The notes under the pieces: model-generated
What the model saw: only the letters and a program-made list of their open reading frames with translations
Told to the model about the DNA's origin: nothing
Databases searched by the model: none
Source: Haloplanus salinarum
GTDB taxonomy: Archaea; Halobacteriota; Halobacteria; Halobacteriales; Haloferacaceae
Direction of reading: 5' to 3'
Length of the DNA stretch: 64,000 bases
NCBI RefSeq assembly: GCF_024498175.1
Contig: NZ_CP101823.1
Span: forward strand, 930,001-994,000
In this document: positions 16,878-25,857 of the stretch, piece by piece
How the letters are laid out: each line of letters opens with the position of its first letter
Position numbering within the stretch: the stretch's first letter is position 1
Made by a program: the position numbers and the translations under genes

Positions 16878-16898
16878 ATGACAGGAATCAAGGTATGA
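16878..16898 (+). CDS. Micro-ORF in the nuoA leader
   Basis: ATG ACA GGA ATC AAG GTA TGA would encode a six-residue peptide (MTGIKV). Its stop overlaps the nuoA ATG in an ATGA arrangement, and its own ATG falls at the predicted transcription start. It could serve to load ribosomes onto nuoA by termination-reinitiation, or it could be an accident of a short leader. No protein-level evidence is possible at this length. Confidence 0.3.
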   Translation: MTGIKV

Positions 16899-17308
16899 AT
16901 CAGTGGATAGCAATCGGTGCGCTCGGTCTCGTCGGCGTCGGCATACCCATCGGGATGATGGTCGTGTCGGCGCTCCTGCGGCCGAGCGTGTCCGAACAGG
17001 GAAAGACCGTCATCTACGAGAGCGGCGAGGTGCCGACGGGGACGGCACACGTCCAGTTCAACATCCAGTACTACATGGTCGCGCTGTTGTTCGTCGTCTT
17101 CGACGTCGAAACCGTCCTGATCTTCCCGTGGACGATGATCTATCGCTCCGCGCTGGAGCAGGGCGCGACGCTCGGCCAGATCCTCGCACCCATGCTGGTG
17201 TTCATCGGCATCCTCGTCGTCGGGCTCGTCTGGGCCTGGCGCAACGGTGCGGTCGAGTGGGTCAAGAGTCCGCGCGCGAACCGTGCGAAAACGGAGCGTC
17301 AATCATGA
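16895..17308 (+). CDS. nuoA: NADH-quinone-oxidoreductase-type Complex I subunit A
   Basis: This 137-residue membrane protein has three hydrophobic helices (about 4-27, 60-83 and 95-115). The conserved acidic motif FDVETVLIFPW (69-79) is characteristic of NuoA/ND3, as is the loop YESGEVPTG. It is part of the proton-pumping membrane arm at the quinone-site junction. It is the first gene of an eleven-gene operon and its stop overlaps the nuoB start by four bases. Confidence 0.93.
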   Translation: MNQWIAIGALGLVGVGIPIGMMVVSALLRPSVSEQGKTVIYESGEVPTGTAHVQFNIQYYMVALLFVVFDVETVLIFPWTMIYRSALEQGATLGQILAPMLVFIGILVVGLVWAWRNGAVEWVKSPRANRAKTERQS

Positions 17309-18012
17309 GTAGCGAACAAGAACGATTCGTCACCGACACGAGCCAGGTAGGGAGCGACACCCGCGACGCCCGCATCGGGGCGTCGGGAACCGACAACCGA
17401 TTCAACTCGAAACTCCGGGAGGCGTTCGGCTCCTCGCCGTTCATCCTCACGAAGTTCGATCGGTTCATGGAGTGGGTCCGGGGCTCCTCCATGTTCATGC
17501 TACAGTTCGGCATCGCCTGCTGTAGCATCGAGATGATGCACACCTACGCGGTCAAACACGACCTCGATCGCTTCGGGGCCGGCGTCCCGCGTGCGTCGCC
17601 GCGACAGGCCGACGTGATCATCGTCCCGGGGACCATCGTCTCGAAGTTCGCCCCGCGGATGAAGCGCGTCTACGACCAGATGCCCGAACCCAAGTTCGTC
17701 GTCGGCATGGGGTCGTGTACCATCTCCGGCGGCCCGTTCCAGGAGGGGTACAACGTCGTCAAAGGCGCCGAGGAAGTCATTCCGGTCGACATCCACGTCC
17801 CCGGCTGTCCGCCCCGACCGGAGGCGCTGATCTACGGCGTCGCCAAACTGCAGGAGCGGATCGCGAACGGGGAGAGTTCGCCGGTCACGGTCAAGCCGTA
17901 CGAACTCGAACAGTTCGGCGACCTCGACCAGGACGAAGTGGTCGACAAACTCGCCAAGGAAATCGACGAGGACGACCTCGTCATGCGGTACAACTGGGCT
18001 GACTCGCCATGA
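17305..18012 (+). CDS. nuoB: Complex I subunit B (cluster N2 protein)
   Basis: This 235-residue protein has the ligands of the terminal 4Fe-4S cluster N2: the tandem Cys72-Cys73 (GIACCSIEMM), Cys138 (GMGSCTISGG) and Cys168 (HVPGCPPRPE). About 45 N-terminal residues, acidic and polar, precede the core. It hands electrons to quinone together with the D domain of the next protein. ATG at 17305 overlaps the nuoA stop in ATGA, which fixes the start. The end overlaps nuoCD by four bases. Confidence 0.95.
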   Translation: MSSEQERFVTDTSQVGSDTRDARIGASGTDNRFNSKLREAFGSSPFILTKFDRFMEWVRGSSMFMLQFGIACCSIEMMHTYAVKHDLDRFGAGVPRASPRQADVIIVPGTIVSKFAPRMKRVYDQMPEPKFVVGMGSCTISGGPFQEGYNVVKGAEEVIPVDIHVPGCPPRPEALIYGVAKLQERIANGESSPVTVKPYELEQFGDLDQDEVVDKLAKEIDEDDLVMRYNWADSP

Positions 18013-19670
18013 GCCTGGAAGAATCCACCCCGGACACGGTCGAAACGGCCGTGACGACGGCCGAGGAGATCGAGGACCTGCTCGGCGATCTGGTCCTCGA
18101 CCGGGACGACCACCTCAACGCGCCGGGCTTCGTGGTCCGACCGGACGAGGTGCAGGACACCCTCTTCCGACTGCGCGACGAGGCCGGGTTCGATCACCTC
18201 TCCTGTGTCACCGCACAGGAGTACGAGGACCGCTACGAGTCCATCTACCACCTCAAGAAGTACGACGACCCCACCGACGAGGTGAGCGTCGTCGTCCCGA
18301 CGCCGACCGACGACCCCGTGAGCGAGTCGGCGGAACCCGTCTACCGCACCGCCGACTGGCACGAACGCGAGGCCTACGACCTGGTCGGCATCGAGTACGA
18401 CGACCACCCGGACCTCCGTCGCATCCTCCTGCCCGAGACGTGGCAGGGCCACCCGCTCTCCCGGGACTACGACCAGGATCGGCCCCAGGTCGTCCCCCTG
18501 CGGGAGCACGCCAACCCGCTCCAGGAGGACCACGAGGGCGAGGACGACACGATGTTCCTCAACATCGGTCCCCACCACCCGGCGACCCACGGCGTCCTCC
18601 ACCTCAAGACCGTCCTCGACGGCGAACAGGTGGTCGACGTGGAGTCCGACATCGGCTACCTCCACCGGTGTGAGGAGCAGATCTGTCAGCAGGGCACCTA
18701 CCGCTACCAGATCATGCCCTACCCCGACCGGTGGGACTACATCTCGGCGGGGCTGCTCAACGAGTGGGCCTACGCCCGCGTCGCGGAGGACCTCGCGGAC
18801 ATCGAAGTGCCCGAGTACGCGCAAGTCATCCGGACGATGGGCGCCGAACTCTGTCGGATCGCGGCGCACATGCTCGCGGTCGGTACCTTCGCGCTCGACG
18901 TCTACGGCGACTTCACCGCCATCTTCATGTACGCCGTCCGGGACCGCGAGAAGGTCCAGAACATCCTCGAAGAGCTGACGGGCCAGCGGCTCATGTTCAA
19001 CTACTTCCGGCTCGGCGGGGTCGTCTGGGACCTGCCCGAACCCCGCGAGGACTTCTTCGAGATGATCCGGGACTTCCTCGACGACCTGCCGGAGGCCCTC
19101 GAGGAGTACCACGACATGATCTCGGCCAACGAGATCCTGCAGGTCCGCACCGTCGACACGGGCGTCCTGCCCCCGGAGGTCGCCAAGAGCTACGGGGCCA
19201 CGGGGCCGGTTGCTCGGGGGTCGGGCGTCGACTACGATCTGCGCCGCGACGACCCGTACGGCTACTACGACGAACTCGACTGGGACGTCGCCGTCGAGGA
19301 CGGCTGTGACAACTACAGCCGCCTCCTCGTCCGACTCCGCGAAGTCGAGGAGTCCGCGAAGATCATCGAACAGTGCGTCGACCTGCTCGAGGACTGGCCC
19401 GAGGACGACCGAACGATCCAGTCGAACGTTCCGCGGACCATCCGCCCGGACGACGACGCCGAAATCTACCGCGCCGTCGAGGGTGCGAAAGGCGAACTCG
19501 GCATCTACGTCCGCGCGGACGGCACCGAGAAGCCGGCCCGGTTCAAGATCCGGAGCCCCTGCTTCTCGAACCTCCAGACGCTCCCGGAGATGTCGAACGG
19601 CGAGTACATCCCCGACCTGATCGCGTCGCTCGGTAGCCTCGACATCGTGCTCGGCGAGGTGGATCGCTGA
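18009..19670 (+). CDS. nuoCD: Complex I fused subunit C/D
   Basis: The 553-residue protein fuses the 30-kDa and 49-kDa subunits. The C part has its signature region in WHEREAYDLVGIEYDDHPD (117-135) and ends near SRDY (151-154). The D part starts at about 180 with GPHHPATHGV (187-196), the quinone-site loop, and closes with DIVLGEVDR. Fusion of C and D is known in several bacteria and in haloarchaea. It forms the quinone-reducing chamber with NuoB. Start and stop overlap nuoB and nuoH by four and one bases. Confidence 0.95.
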   Translation: MSLEESTPDTVETAVTTAEEIEDLLGDLVLDRDDHLNAPGFVVRPDEVQDTLFRLRDEAGFDHLSCVTAQEYEDRYESIYHLKKYDDPTDEVSVVVPTPTDDPVSESAEPVYRTADWHEREAYDLVGIEYDDHPDLRRILLPETWQGHPLSRDYDQDRPQVVPLREHANPLQEDHEGEDDTMFLNIGPHHPATHGVLHLKTVLDGEQVVDVESDIGYLHRCEEQICQQGTYRYQIMPYPDRWDYISAGLLNEWAYARVAEDLADIEVPEYAQVIRTMGAELCRIAAHMLAVGTFALDVYGDFTAIFMYAVRDREKVQNILEELTGQRLMFNYFRLGGVVWDLPEPREDFFEMIRDFLDDLPEALEEYHDMISANEILQVRTVDTGVLPPEVAKSYGATGPVARGSGVDYDLRRDDPYGYYDELDWDVAVEDGCDNYSRLLVRLREVEESAKIIEQCVDLLEDWPEDDRTIQSNVPRTIRPDDDAEIYRAVEGAKGELGIYVRADGTEKPARFKIRSPCFSNLQTLPEMSNGEYIPDLIASLGSLDIVLGEVDR

Positions 19671-20794
19671 TGGACGGGTTGCTCCTCCAGTCGGGGACGA
19701 CCACCCCGACCGGGACCGCGAACGCGACGGCCAACGCGTCGGCCGGCGGACCGGTGACGACGCTCCCCGAGACGATATCGGGTGCGCTCGGCCTCTCGGG
19801 GACGCTCGGCGACGTGGTCGGCGGACTGCTCGGCGCCTTCCTCATCGCCAACATCATGCTCGGCATGACGGCGCTGGCCGGCCCGTGGGCCAAGCGGAAG
19901 ATCACGGCCGCCTTCACCGACCGGATCGCGGTCAACCGGATCGGCCCCTTCGGCCTGCTGATCATCGTCGCCGACGCGGTGCGCCTGCTCTCGAAGGAGC
20001 TGATCGTGCCGGACGGCGTCGACCGCCCGGCCTGGGACCTCGCACCGATCATCCTGCCGTTCTCGGCGCTGCTCGGCTTCGCGGTGATCCCGCTGGGGAG
20101 CGGCCTGCAGTTGGCCGACCCCGAGACCGGGATCGTCTTCGCGTTCGCCGCGGCGTCCATCGCGTCGCTCGGCCTCGTCATGGCTGGCTACGCCTCCAAC
20201 AACAAGTACTCGCTGCTGGGTGCCCTGCGCTCTATCGCCCAGAACCTCGCCTACGAGATCCCGCTGGTCGTCACGGCGGCGTCGGTCATCATCTTCGCCG
20301 GCACCTTCCAGACCAGCGAGATCGTCGCGGCCCAGACGGAGACGCTCGTGACTATCGCCGGCGTCGCGATTCCGGGCTGGTACGCGTTCGTCAACCCCTT
20401 CGCGTTCGTGCTGTTCGTGGTGGCGAACCTCGCCGAGATCGGCCGGAACCCCTTCGACATCCCGGAGGCGCCGACCGAGATCGTCGCCGGGTACCAGACC
20501 GAGTACTCTAGCGTCTACTTCGTGTTGTTCTACCTCGGGGAGTTCATCCACATCTTCCTCGGCGGCGCGCTGATCGCCGTCCTGTTCCTCGGCGGCCCGG
20601 CAGGCCCGGTCCTGCCCGGGTTCGTCTGGATGGTCATCAAGATGTGGGCGTTCTTCCTGTTCACGCAGTGGGCCCGTTCGGCGGTCCCACGCGTGCGAAT
20701 CGACCAGTTGATCGAGATTGGCTGGAAGGGGATGCTCGTGCTCTCCTTCGCCAACCTCGTGCTCACGGCAATCCTCGTGGGAGTGATCGCGTAA
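19670..20794 (+). CDS. nuoH: Complex I subunit H
   Basis: This 374-residue polytopic protein has about eight to nine hydrophobic helices. The conserved cytoplasmic loop EIGRNPFDIPEAPTEIVAGY (around 256-276) is the hallmark of NuoH/ND1 at the quinone tunnel. About 35 Thr/Ala-rich residues precede the first helix. Its ATG overlaps the nuoCD stop by one base (TGATG) and its stop overlaps the nuoI start by one base (TAATG). It connects the peripheral arm to the membrane arm. Confidence 0.95.
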   Translation: MDGLLLQSGTTTPTGTANATANASAGGPVTTLPETISGALGLSGTLGDVVGGLLGAFLIANIMLGMTALAGPWAKRKITAAFTDRIAVNRIGPFGLLIIVADAVRLLSKELIVPDGVDRPAWDLAPIILPFSALLGFAVIPLGSGLQLADPETGIVFAFAAASIASLGLVMAGYASNNKYSLLGALRSIAQNLAYEIPLVVTAASVIIFAGTFQTSEIVAAQTETLVTIAGVAIPGWYAFVNPFAFVLFVVANLAEIGRNPFDIPEAPTEIVAGYQTEYSSVYFVLFYLGEFIHIFLGGALIAVLFLGGPAGPVLPGFVWMVIKMWAFFLFTQWARSAVPRVRIDQLIEIGWKGMLVLSFANLVLTAILVGVIA

Positions 20795-21255
20795 TGATTG
20801 GAATCCTCAAAGGCATGGCGACGACGATGAAACACGCGCTGGACGGCGAGACGTTCACCGTCGAGTATCCCGACGTGGCGCCGGAGGTGAGCCCGCGGTT
20901 CCGCGGCGTCCACAAGTTCAGCCAGGAGCGGTGTATCTGGTGTCGGCAATGCGAGAACGTCTGTCCGAACGACACGATCCAGATCGTGCAGGACGACCAG
21001 CGCAACGGCGAACAGTACAACCTCCACATCGGCCAGTGTATCTACTGCCGGCTCTGTGAGGAGGTGTGTCCGACGGACGCCATCCTGCTCACGCAGAACT
21101 TCGAGTTCACGGCCGACACCAAGGACGACTTCGTCTACAACAAGGAACAGTTGAAGAACGTCCCCTGGTACAAGGGGATCGACCCGCTCGAATCCCGGAA
21201 CCCCGACCGGGGAGCGTGGATCGGCGAGGGTGACGGGGAGATCGACTACCAGTAA
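20794..21255 (+). CDS. nuoI: Complex I subunit I (two 4Fe-4S ferredoxin)
   Basis: This 153-residue protein carries two complete CxxCxxCxxxCP motifs: Cys47/50/53/57 and Cys82/85/88/92. These are clusters N6a and N6b, which pass electrons toward NuoB. The ATG at 20794 overlaps the nuoH stop (TAATG) and is favoured over upstream frames. A 77-base gap separates it from nuoJ1, the largest gap in the operon. Since NuoE/F/G are absent here, its electron donor in this organism is unlikely to be NADH via the classical module. Confidence 0.95.
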   Translation: MIGILKGMATTMKHALDGETFTVEYPDVAPEVSPRFRGVHKFSQERCIWCRQCENVCPNDTIQIVQDDQRNGEQYNLHIGQCIYCRLCEEVCPTDAILLTQNFEFTADTKDDFVYNKEQLKNVPWYKGIDPLESRNPDRGAWIGEGDGEIDYQ

Positions 21256-21332
21256 GGCTCCGGACGGCCGCGCCGTGTGGGCGCTGGATCGTCTCGAAAC
21301 GTTCAAAGGAATACCTCAAGCAAATTCAAGCA

Positions 21333-21605
21333 ATGGTGTATGAAACGATTGCGTTCGCGCTGTTCTCCCTGGTAACGCTGGGGTGCAGCCTGGGCGTCGT
21401 CCTCGTCGAGGACGTGTGGCACTCCGCACTCCTCCTCGGTGGCGCCCTGTTGAGCGTCGCGGTCCACTACGTGATGTTACAGGCGGAGTTTCTGGCCGCC
21501 ATGCAGATCCTCGTCTACGTGGGCGGGGTTCTGATCCTCATCACGTTCGCCGTGATGCTCACGAAATCGACAGCGGAACAGCCCTCGGAGGTGAGCGAGG
21601 CGTGA
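21333..21605 (+). CDS. nuoJ1: Complex I subunit J, N-terminal part
   Basis: This 90-residue hydrophobic protein matches the first helices of NuoJ/ND6, including the YVGGVLILITFAVML segment (the pi-bulge helix of ND6). The C-terminal half of NuoJ is encoded by the next, overlapping gene, so J is split in two here. The gene follows the widest gap of the operon (77 bases), but no convincing separate promoter is visible. Its stop overlaps the GTG start of nuoJ2 by four bases. Confidence 0.9.
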   Translation: MVYETIAFALFSLVTLGCSLGVVLVEDVWHSALLLGGALLSVAVHYVMLQAEFLAAMQILVYVGGVLILITFAVMLTKSTAEQPSEVSEA

Positions 21606-22003
21606 CGACGAAGCCGAAACTGCGGGTCGGGTCGCATCTGCTGCCCGGTCTGGCGGCCGTCGCGCTCTTTGTCGTCATCGCCGTCGCCGTCCTCCGGGCC
21701 TCGTTCGGCGACCCGCAAGGGTTCCCGTCGGACGGAAGCATCACCGCCAGCATCGGCTACGCGATGTTCAACCTCGACATGGGGGCGGTCCCCGGCGAGG
21801 GCTTTCTCGTGAGCCTCATCGTCATCGCCGTCGCGCTGGACGCGGCCCTCGACGGGTCGCTCCTGCTGGCGAAACGCGAGCAGGACGGCAGCGCCGTCGC
21901 GCTCCTGGCCGACGGCGGCCGGCGGGTCCGCGACCGACTGACCGACGGCGACGGGGCGGACGTCGCCGATGCCGACGACGACGTCGAGGGAGGTGACCGC
22001 TGA
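21602..22003 (+). CDS. nuoJ2: Complex I subunit J, C-terminal part
   Basis: This 133-residue protein starts with GTG inside the nuoJ1 stop (GTGA overlap). It has one hydrophobic helix at about 14-32, another near 64-84, and an acidic tail of about 45 residues. Position and helices fit the remaining part of NuoJ/ND6. The helix around GEGFLVSLIVIAVALDAALDG is the recognisable piece. Its last base overlaps the nuoK ATG. The GGAGGTGA Shine-Dalgarno sequence for nuoK lies inside its 3' end. Confidence 0.8.
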   Translation: MTTKPKLRVGSHLLPGLAAVALFVVIAVAVLRASFGDPQGFPSDGSITASIGYAMFNLDMGAVPGEGFLVSLIVIAVALDAALDGSLLLAKREQDGSAVALLADGGRRVRDRLTDGDGADVADADDDVEGGDR

Positions 22004-22305
22004 TGGTACCTGTCCAGTGGTACCTCCTGCTGGCGACGGCCGTGTTCTGCATCGGCCTGTTCGGCATCCTGACCCGGAAGAACGCCCTACTCTTCCTGAT
22101 GTCGGTCGAGCTCATGCTGAACGCCGCCAACATCAACCTCGTCGCCTTCTCGGCGTACTGGGGCAACGTCACCGGGCAGACGTTCAGCCTGTTCACGATG
22201 GCCCTGGCCGCCGCCGAGGTGGCGGTCGGCATCGGGATCATCCTCGTGCTGTATCGCAACTTCGACGACGTGGACGTGACGCTCGCACGGGAGATGAGGT
22301 GGTAA
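22003..22305 (+). CDS. nuoK: Complex I subunit K
   Basis: This 100-residue protein with three helices contains the two buried glutamates of the NuoK/ND4L proton path, Glu36 (SVELMLNAANINLV) and Glu72 (AAAEVAVGIGI). Length and order are standard. A perfect GGAGGTGA sits about six bases before the ATG, within nuoJ2, so internal translation initiation in the operon appears to use Shine-Dalgarno pairing. Confidence 0.95.
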   Translation: MVPVQWYLLLATAVFCIGLFGILTRKNALLFLMSVELMLNAANINLVAFSAYWGNVTGQTFSLFTMALAAAEVAVGIGIILVLYRNFDDVDVTLAREMRW

Positions 22306-22306
22306 G

Positions 22307-24328
22307 ATGGTCGGAGCGTTCGACTACGCGCCAGCCATCGTCCTCCTCCCCTTCCTCTCCTTCCTCGTGGCGCTCGCGGGGGGCAAGTACCTCCCCAAGG
22401 GCGGCGCGTTCGGCGGCATCGCCGCCACCGCGGGGTCGCTCGTGCTGTCGGCGTGGGTCTTCCTGACCGTCAGCGCGGGCAACGCCTACAACGAGACGCT
22501 CTACACGTGGGTCGCGGGCGCTGGCGAGGGGACGACCCGACTCACCTTCGGCCTCCTGCTCGACCCGCTCGCGGCGATGATGCTGCTCATCGTCTCGCTG
22601 GTCGCGCTCCTGGTCCACGTGTTCAGCCTCGGGTACATGAACGACGAGGGCGAGACCGGACTCCCGCGGTACTACGCCGGCCTCGGTCTCTTCACCGCCT
22701 CCATGCTCGGGTTCGTCGTCGCCGACAACCTGCTGATGGCGTTCATGTTCTTCGAGCTGGTCGGCCTCTGTTCGTACCTCCTGATCGGCTTCTGGTTCCG
22801 GGAGGACGGCCCGCCGAGCGCCGCGAAGAAGGCGTTCCTGGTCACCCGCTTCGGTGACTACTTCTTCCTCGTGGGCGTGGTCGCCGTCTTCGCCACCTTC
22901 GGCACCGCGAAGTTCGCGGGCGAGGGGGCGTTCCCGGTCCTCGCCGAGGAGGCCCTCAACGGGGGCGCCGAGGTCGCCACCTTCGGGTTCGCGCCCGAGA
23001 CGTGGTTCACGATCCTCGGCCTGTTGATCCTCGGCGGCGTCATCGGGAAATCCGCGCAGTTCCCGCTGCACACGTGGCTCCCGGACGCCATGGAGGGTCC
23101 GACCCCCGTCTCCGCGCTCATCCACGCCGCGACGATGGTCGCGGCCGGCGTCTACCTCGTCGCGCGGATGTACGGGTTCTACGCGCTCTCGCCGACGGCG
23201 CTCGGCATCGTCGCGCTGGTCGGCGGCTTCACCGCCCTCTTCGCCGCGACGATGGGCGTCGTCAAGCGGGAGATCAAGCAGGTGCTCGCTTACTCCACCA
23301 TCTCGCAGTACGGCTACATGATGCTGGGGCTCGGCGCCGGCGGCTACGTGGCCGCGACTTTCCACCTGCTGACCCACGCCTTCTTCAAGGCGCTCCTCTT
23401 CCTGGGCGCCGGGGCGGTCATCATCGCCATGCACCACGACGAGGACATGTGGAACATGGGCGGCCTCAAGGATCGGATGCCCGTCACCTACTACACCTTC
23501 CTCTCCGGATCGCTGGCGCTCGCGGGCATCGTCCCCTTCGCCGGCTTCTGGTCGAAGGACGAGGTGCTGTACGAGGCGCTCGTCCACGGCCTCGGCGGCT
23601 CGCCGCTCCTCCTCGCGGGCTACGCGATGGGGCTGGTGGCCGTCTTCTTCACCGGGTTCTACACCTTCCGGATGGTGTTTCTCACTTTCCACGGCGACCC
23701 GCGAACCGACATCGCCCGCGACCCCCACGGCGTGCGCTGGAACGTGAAGGGGCCGCTGGTGGTCCTCGGGATCCTCGCGGCCACCGTCGGGTTCGTCAAC
23801 ATGGTGCCGGTACAGGACCTGACGGGGATCCACCTCGAATTCCTGCACGACTGGCTGGCCCACGGCGAACTCTCGGCGCTCACCAGCGAACACTACGGCG
23901 AACTCCTCCACGACTACGCGGGCTACACGTCCGCGGACGTGGCGTCGTACGTGGCCGGTGCGGTGTCGCTCGCGCTCGCGCTCGCCGGTGCCGGCCTCGC
24001 GCACGTCCTCTACAACGTGCCGGAGCCCACGGAGCACACGGCGAAGCTGGGCGCGGTGAAGGACCTCTGGTACAACAACTACTACCAGGACGAGTACCAG
24101 ATCTGGCTCGCGGAGTCGTTCGTCCTGCCGCTCGCGCGGCTGGCCGACAAGTTCGATCAGGGCGTCGTCGACGGCGTCGTGAACGGCGTCTCTAGCGTGA
24201 GCCTCTTCGCCGGGAGCCGCATCCGGCGGATCCAGACCGGCGTCGTGAGCAACTACGCCGCACTCCTCACCCTCGGGTTGACGGCGTTGCTTGTGGTCTT
24301 CGGGGTTCTCGGAGGGTGGTTCGTATGA
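22307..24328 (+). CDS. nuoL: Complex I antiporter-like subunit L
   Basis: This 673-residue polytopic protein has the Mrp/NuoL signature HTWLPDAMEGPTPVSALIH (about residue 255 on) and the Lys/His-bearing helix KREIKQVLAYSTISQYGY (about 322). Its long C-terminus would form the lateral helix over NuoM and NuoN. It is one of three proton-pumping antiporter-like subunits. One base separates it from nuoK, and its stop overlaps the nuoM ATG by four bases. Confidence 0.95.
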   Translation: MVGAFDYAPAIVLLPFLSFLVALAGGKYLPKGGAFGGIAATAGSLVLSAWVFLTVSAGNAYNETLYTWVAGAGEGTTRLTFGLLLDPLAAMMLLIVSLVALLVHVFSLGYMNDEGETGLPRYYAGLGLFTASMLGFVVADNLLMAFMFFELVGLCSYLLIGFWFREDGPPSAAKKAFLVTRFGDYFFLVGVVAVFATFGTAKFAGEGAFPVLAEEALNGGAEVATFGFAPETWFTILGLLILGGVIGKSAQFPLHTWLPDAMEGPTPVSALIHAATMVAAGVYLVARMYGFYALSPTALGIVALVGGFTALFAATMGVVKREIKQVLAYSTISQYGYMMLGLGAGGYVAATFHLLTHAFFKALLFLGAGAVIIAMHHDEDMWNMGGLKDRMPVTYYTFLSGSLALAGIVPFAGFWSKDEVLYEALVHGLGGSPLLLAGYAMGLVAVFFTGFYTFRMVFLTFHGDPRTDIARDPHGVRWNVKGPLVVLGILAATVGFVNMVPVQDLTGIHLEFLHDWLAHGELSALTSEHYGELLHDYAGYTSADVASYVAGAVSLALALAGAGLAHVLYNVPEPTEHTAKLGAVKDLWYNNYYQDEYQIWLAESFVLPLARLADKFDQGVVDGVVNGVSSVSLFAGSRIRRIQTGVVSNYAALLTLGLTALLVVFGVLGGWFV

Positions 24329-25857
24329 TAATCGAAGCGCTGATCGCCATCACGTTCGTCGCCTCGATGGCCGTGTTGCTGGCCCCGGACGAGTGGGCCG
24401 GTCGCCTCGCGGCGGCGCTGAGCCTGCTCCCCATCGTGGGGAGTCTCTACATGTGGAGTCGATTCGACGCGACGGGCAACGCCCTCACCGGCGGTGACCC
24501 CGCGTTCGAGACGACCGTCCAGTGGCTGGAACTGGGCGGCTACACGCTCAACTGGCACGTCGGCGTCGACGGCATCGGCCTGCCACTGGTCGTGTTGACG
24601 ACGGTCCTGACGACCCTCGCCATCGTGAGCGCCTGGGCCTCCATCGACGACCGCCAGTCGCAGTTCTACGGACTGATGCTGTTCATGGAGGCGAACCTGC
24701 TTGGCGTCTTTACGGCGCTCGATTTCTTCGTCTGGTTCGTCTTCTGGGAGGCCGTCCTCCTGCCGATGTACTTCCTCATCGGCGTCTGGGGCGGCCCGCG
24801 GCGGAAGTACGCCGCGATCAAGTTCTTCGTCTACACCAACATCGCGTCGCTCGCGATGTTCATCGGCTTCATCGCCCTGGTGTTCGGCCTCGGCGACTCG
24901 GTGTCGTCGCTCGACATGCCGGCCATCGCCGGGGCGTTGCGGGCGGGCGAACTCGGCTCGCTGTTCGGCATCCCCGCCGCGACCCTGCGGAGCGTCGCCT
25001 TCGTGGCGATGTTCCTCGGCTTCGCGGTGAAAGTGCCCATCGTCCCCTTCCACACGTGGCTGCCGGACGCCCACGTCGAGGCGCCGTCGCCGGTGTCGGT
25101 GATGCTGGCCGGCGTCCTCCTGAAGATGGGGACCTACGCCCTGCTTCGGTTCAACTTCACCATGCTGCCGGAGACGGCGACGCAGTTCGCGGTTCCCATC
25201 GCCCTGATCGCCGTGATCAGCGTCATCTACGGCGCGATGCTGGCGCTGGCCCAACAGGACCTCAAGCGCATCGTCGCCTACTCGTCCGTGTCGTCGATGG
25301 GCTACGTCATCCTCGGACTGATCGCCTACACGACCTACGGGGTCGGCGGGGCGACCTTCCAGATGATCGCCCACGGCCTCATCTCGGGGCTGATGTTCAT
25401 GTCGGTCGGCGTCATGTACAACACGACCCACACCAGGATGGTCGGCGACATGTCCGGGATGGCCGACCGGATGCCGGTCACCGCCGGCATCTTCGTCGCC
25501 GGCGCCTTCGGCTACATGGGGCTGCCCCTGATGGCCGGCTTCGCCGGCGAGTTCTTCATCTTCAAGGGCGCGTTCGAGTCGACGGTCCACGCCGCCATGC
25601 CGCTGTTCACCGCGGCGGCCATGTTCGGCATCGTGATCGTCGCGGGCTACCTGCTGTTCGCGATGCAGCGGACGCTCTTCGGCTCGTTCCGCCTGGAGAC
25701 CGACTACGAGGTCGGCCCGGCTCCGCTCAGCGAGACGGCACCCCTCGCGGTGTTGCTCGTGACTATCATCGTCCTCGGGGTCGCTCCCGACCTCTTCTTC
25801 GGGATGATCCAGGACGCGGTCGATCCCCTCCTCGAGTTCGGAGGTGACCTCTCGTGA
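24325..25857 (+). CDS. nuoM: Complex I antiporter-like subunit M
   Basis: This 510-residue polytopic protein has HTWLPDAHVEAPSPVSVML around residue 242 and LKRIVAYSSVSSMGYV around 312. Both are typical of NuoM/ND4, with the buried lysines and glutamates of the proton channel. ATG at 24325 lies in the nuoL stop (ATGA), which I prefer over an in-frame GTG nine bases earlier. The 3' end contains a perfect GGAGGTGA for the next gene. Confidence 0.95.
   Translation: MIIEALIAITFVASMAVLLAPDEWAGRLAAALSLLPIVGSLYMWSRFDATGNALTGGDPAFETTVQWLELGGYTLNWHVGVDGIGLPLVVLTTVLTTLAIVSAWASIDDRQSQFYGLMLFMEANLLGVFTALDFFVWFVFWEAVLLPMYFLIGVWGGPRRKYAAIKFFVYTNIASLAMFIGFIALVFGLGDSVSSLDMPAIAGALRAGELGSLFGIPAATLRSVAFVAMFLGFAVKVPIVPFHTWLPDAHVEAPSPVSVMLAGVLLKMGTYALLRFNFTMLPETATQFAVPIALIAVISVIYGAMLALAQQDLKRIVAYSSVSSMGYVILGLIAYTTYGVGGATFQMIAHGLISGLMFMSVGVMYNTTHTRMVGDMSGMADRMPVTAGIFVAGAFGYMGLPLMAGFAGEFFIFKGAFESTVHAAMPLFTAAAMFGIVIVAGYLLFAMQRTLFGSFRLETDYEVGPAPLSETAPLAVLLVTIIVLGVAPDLFFGMIQDAVDPLLEFGGDLS

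Noticed and set aside
22238-24037. Minus-strand open frame of 599 codons opposite nuoL
   Set aside because: It is Glu/Arg-rich low-complexity sequence antisense to an unmistakable NuoL; no family resemblance.
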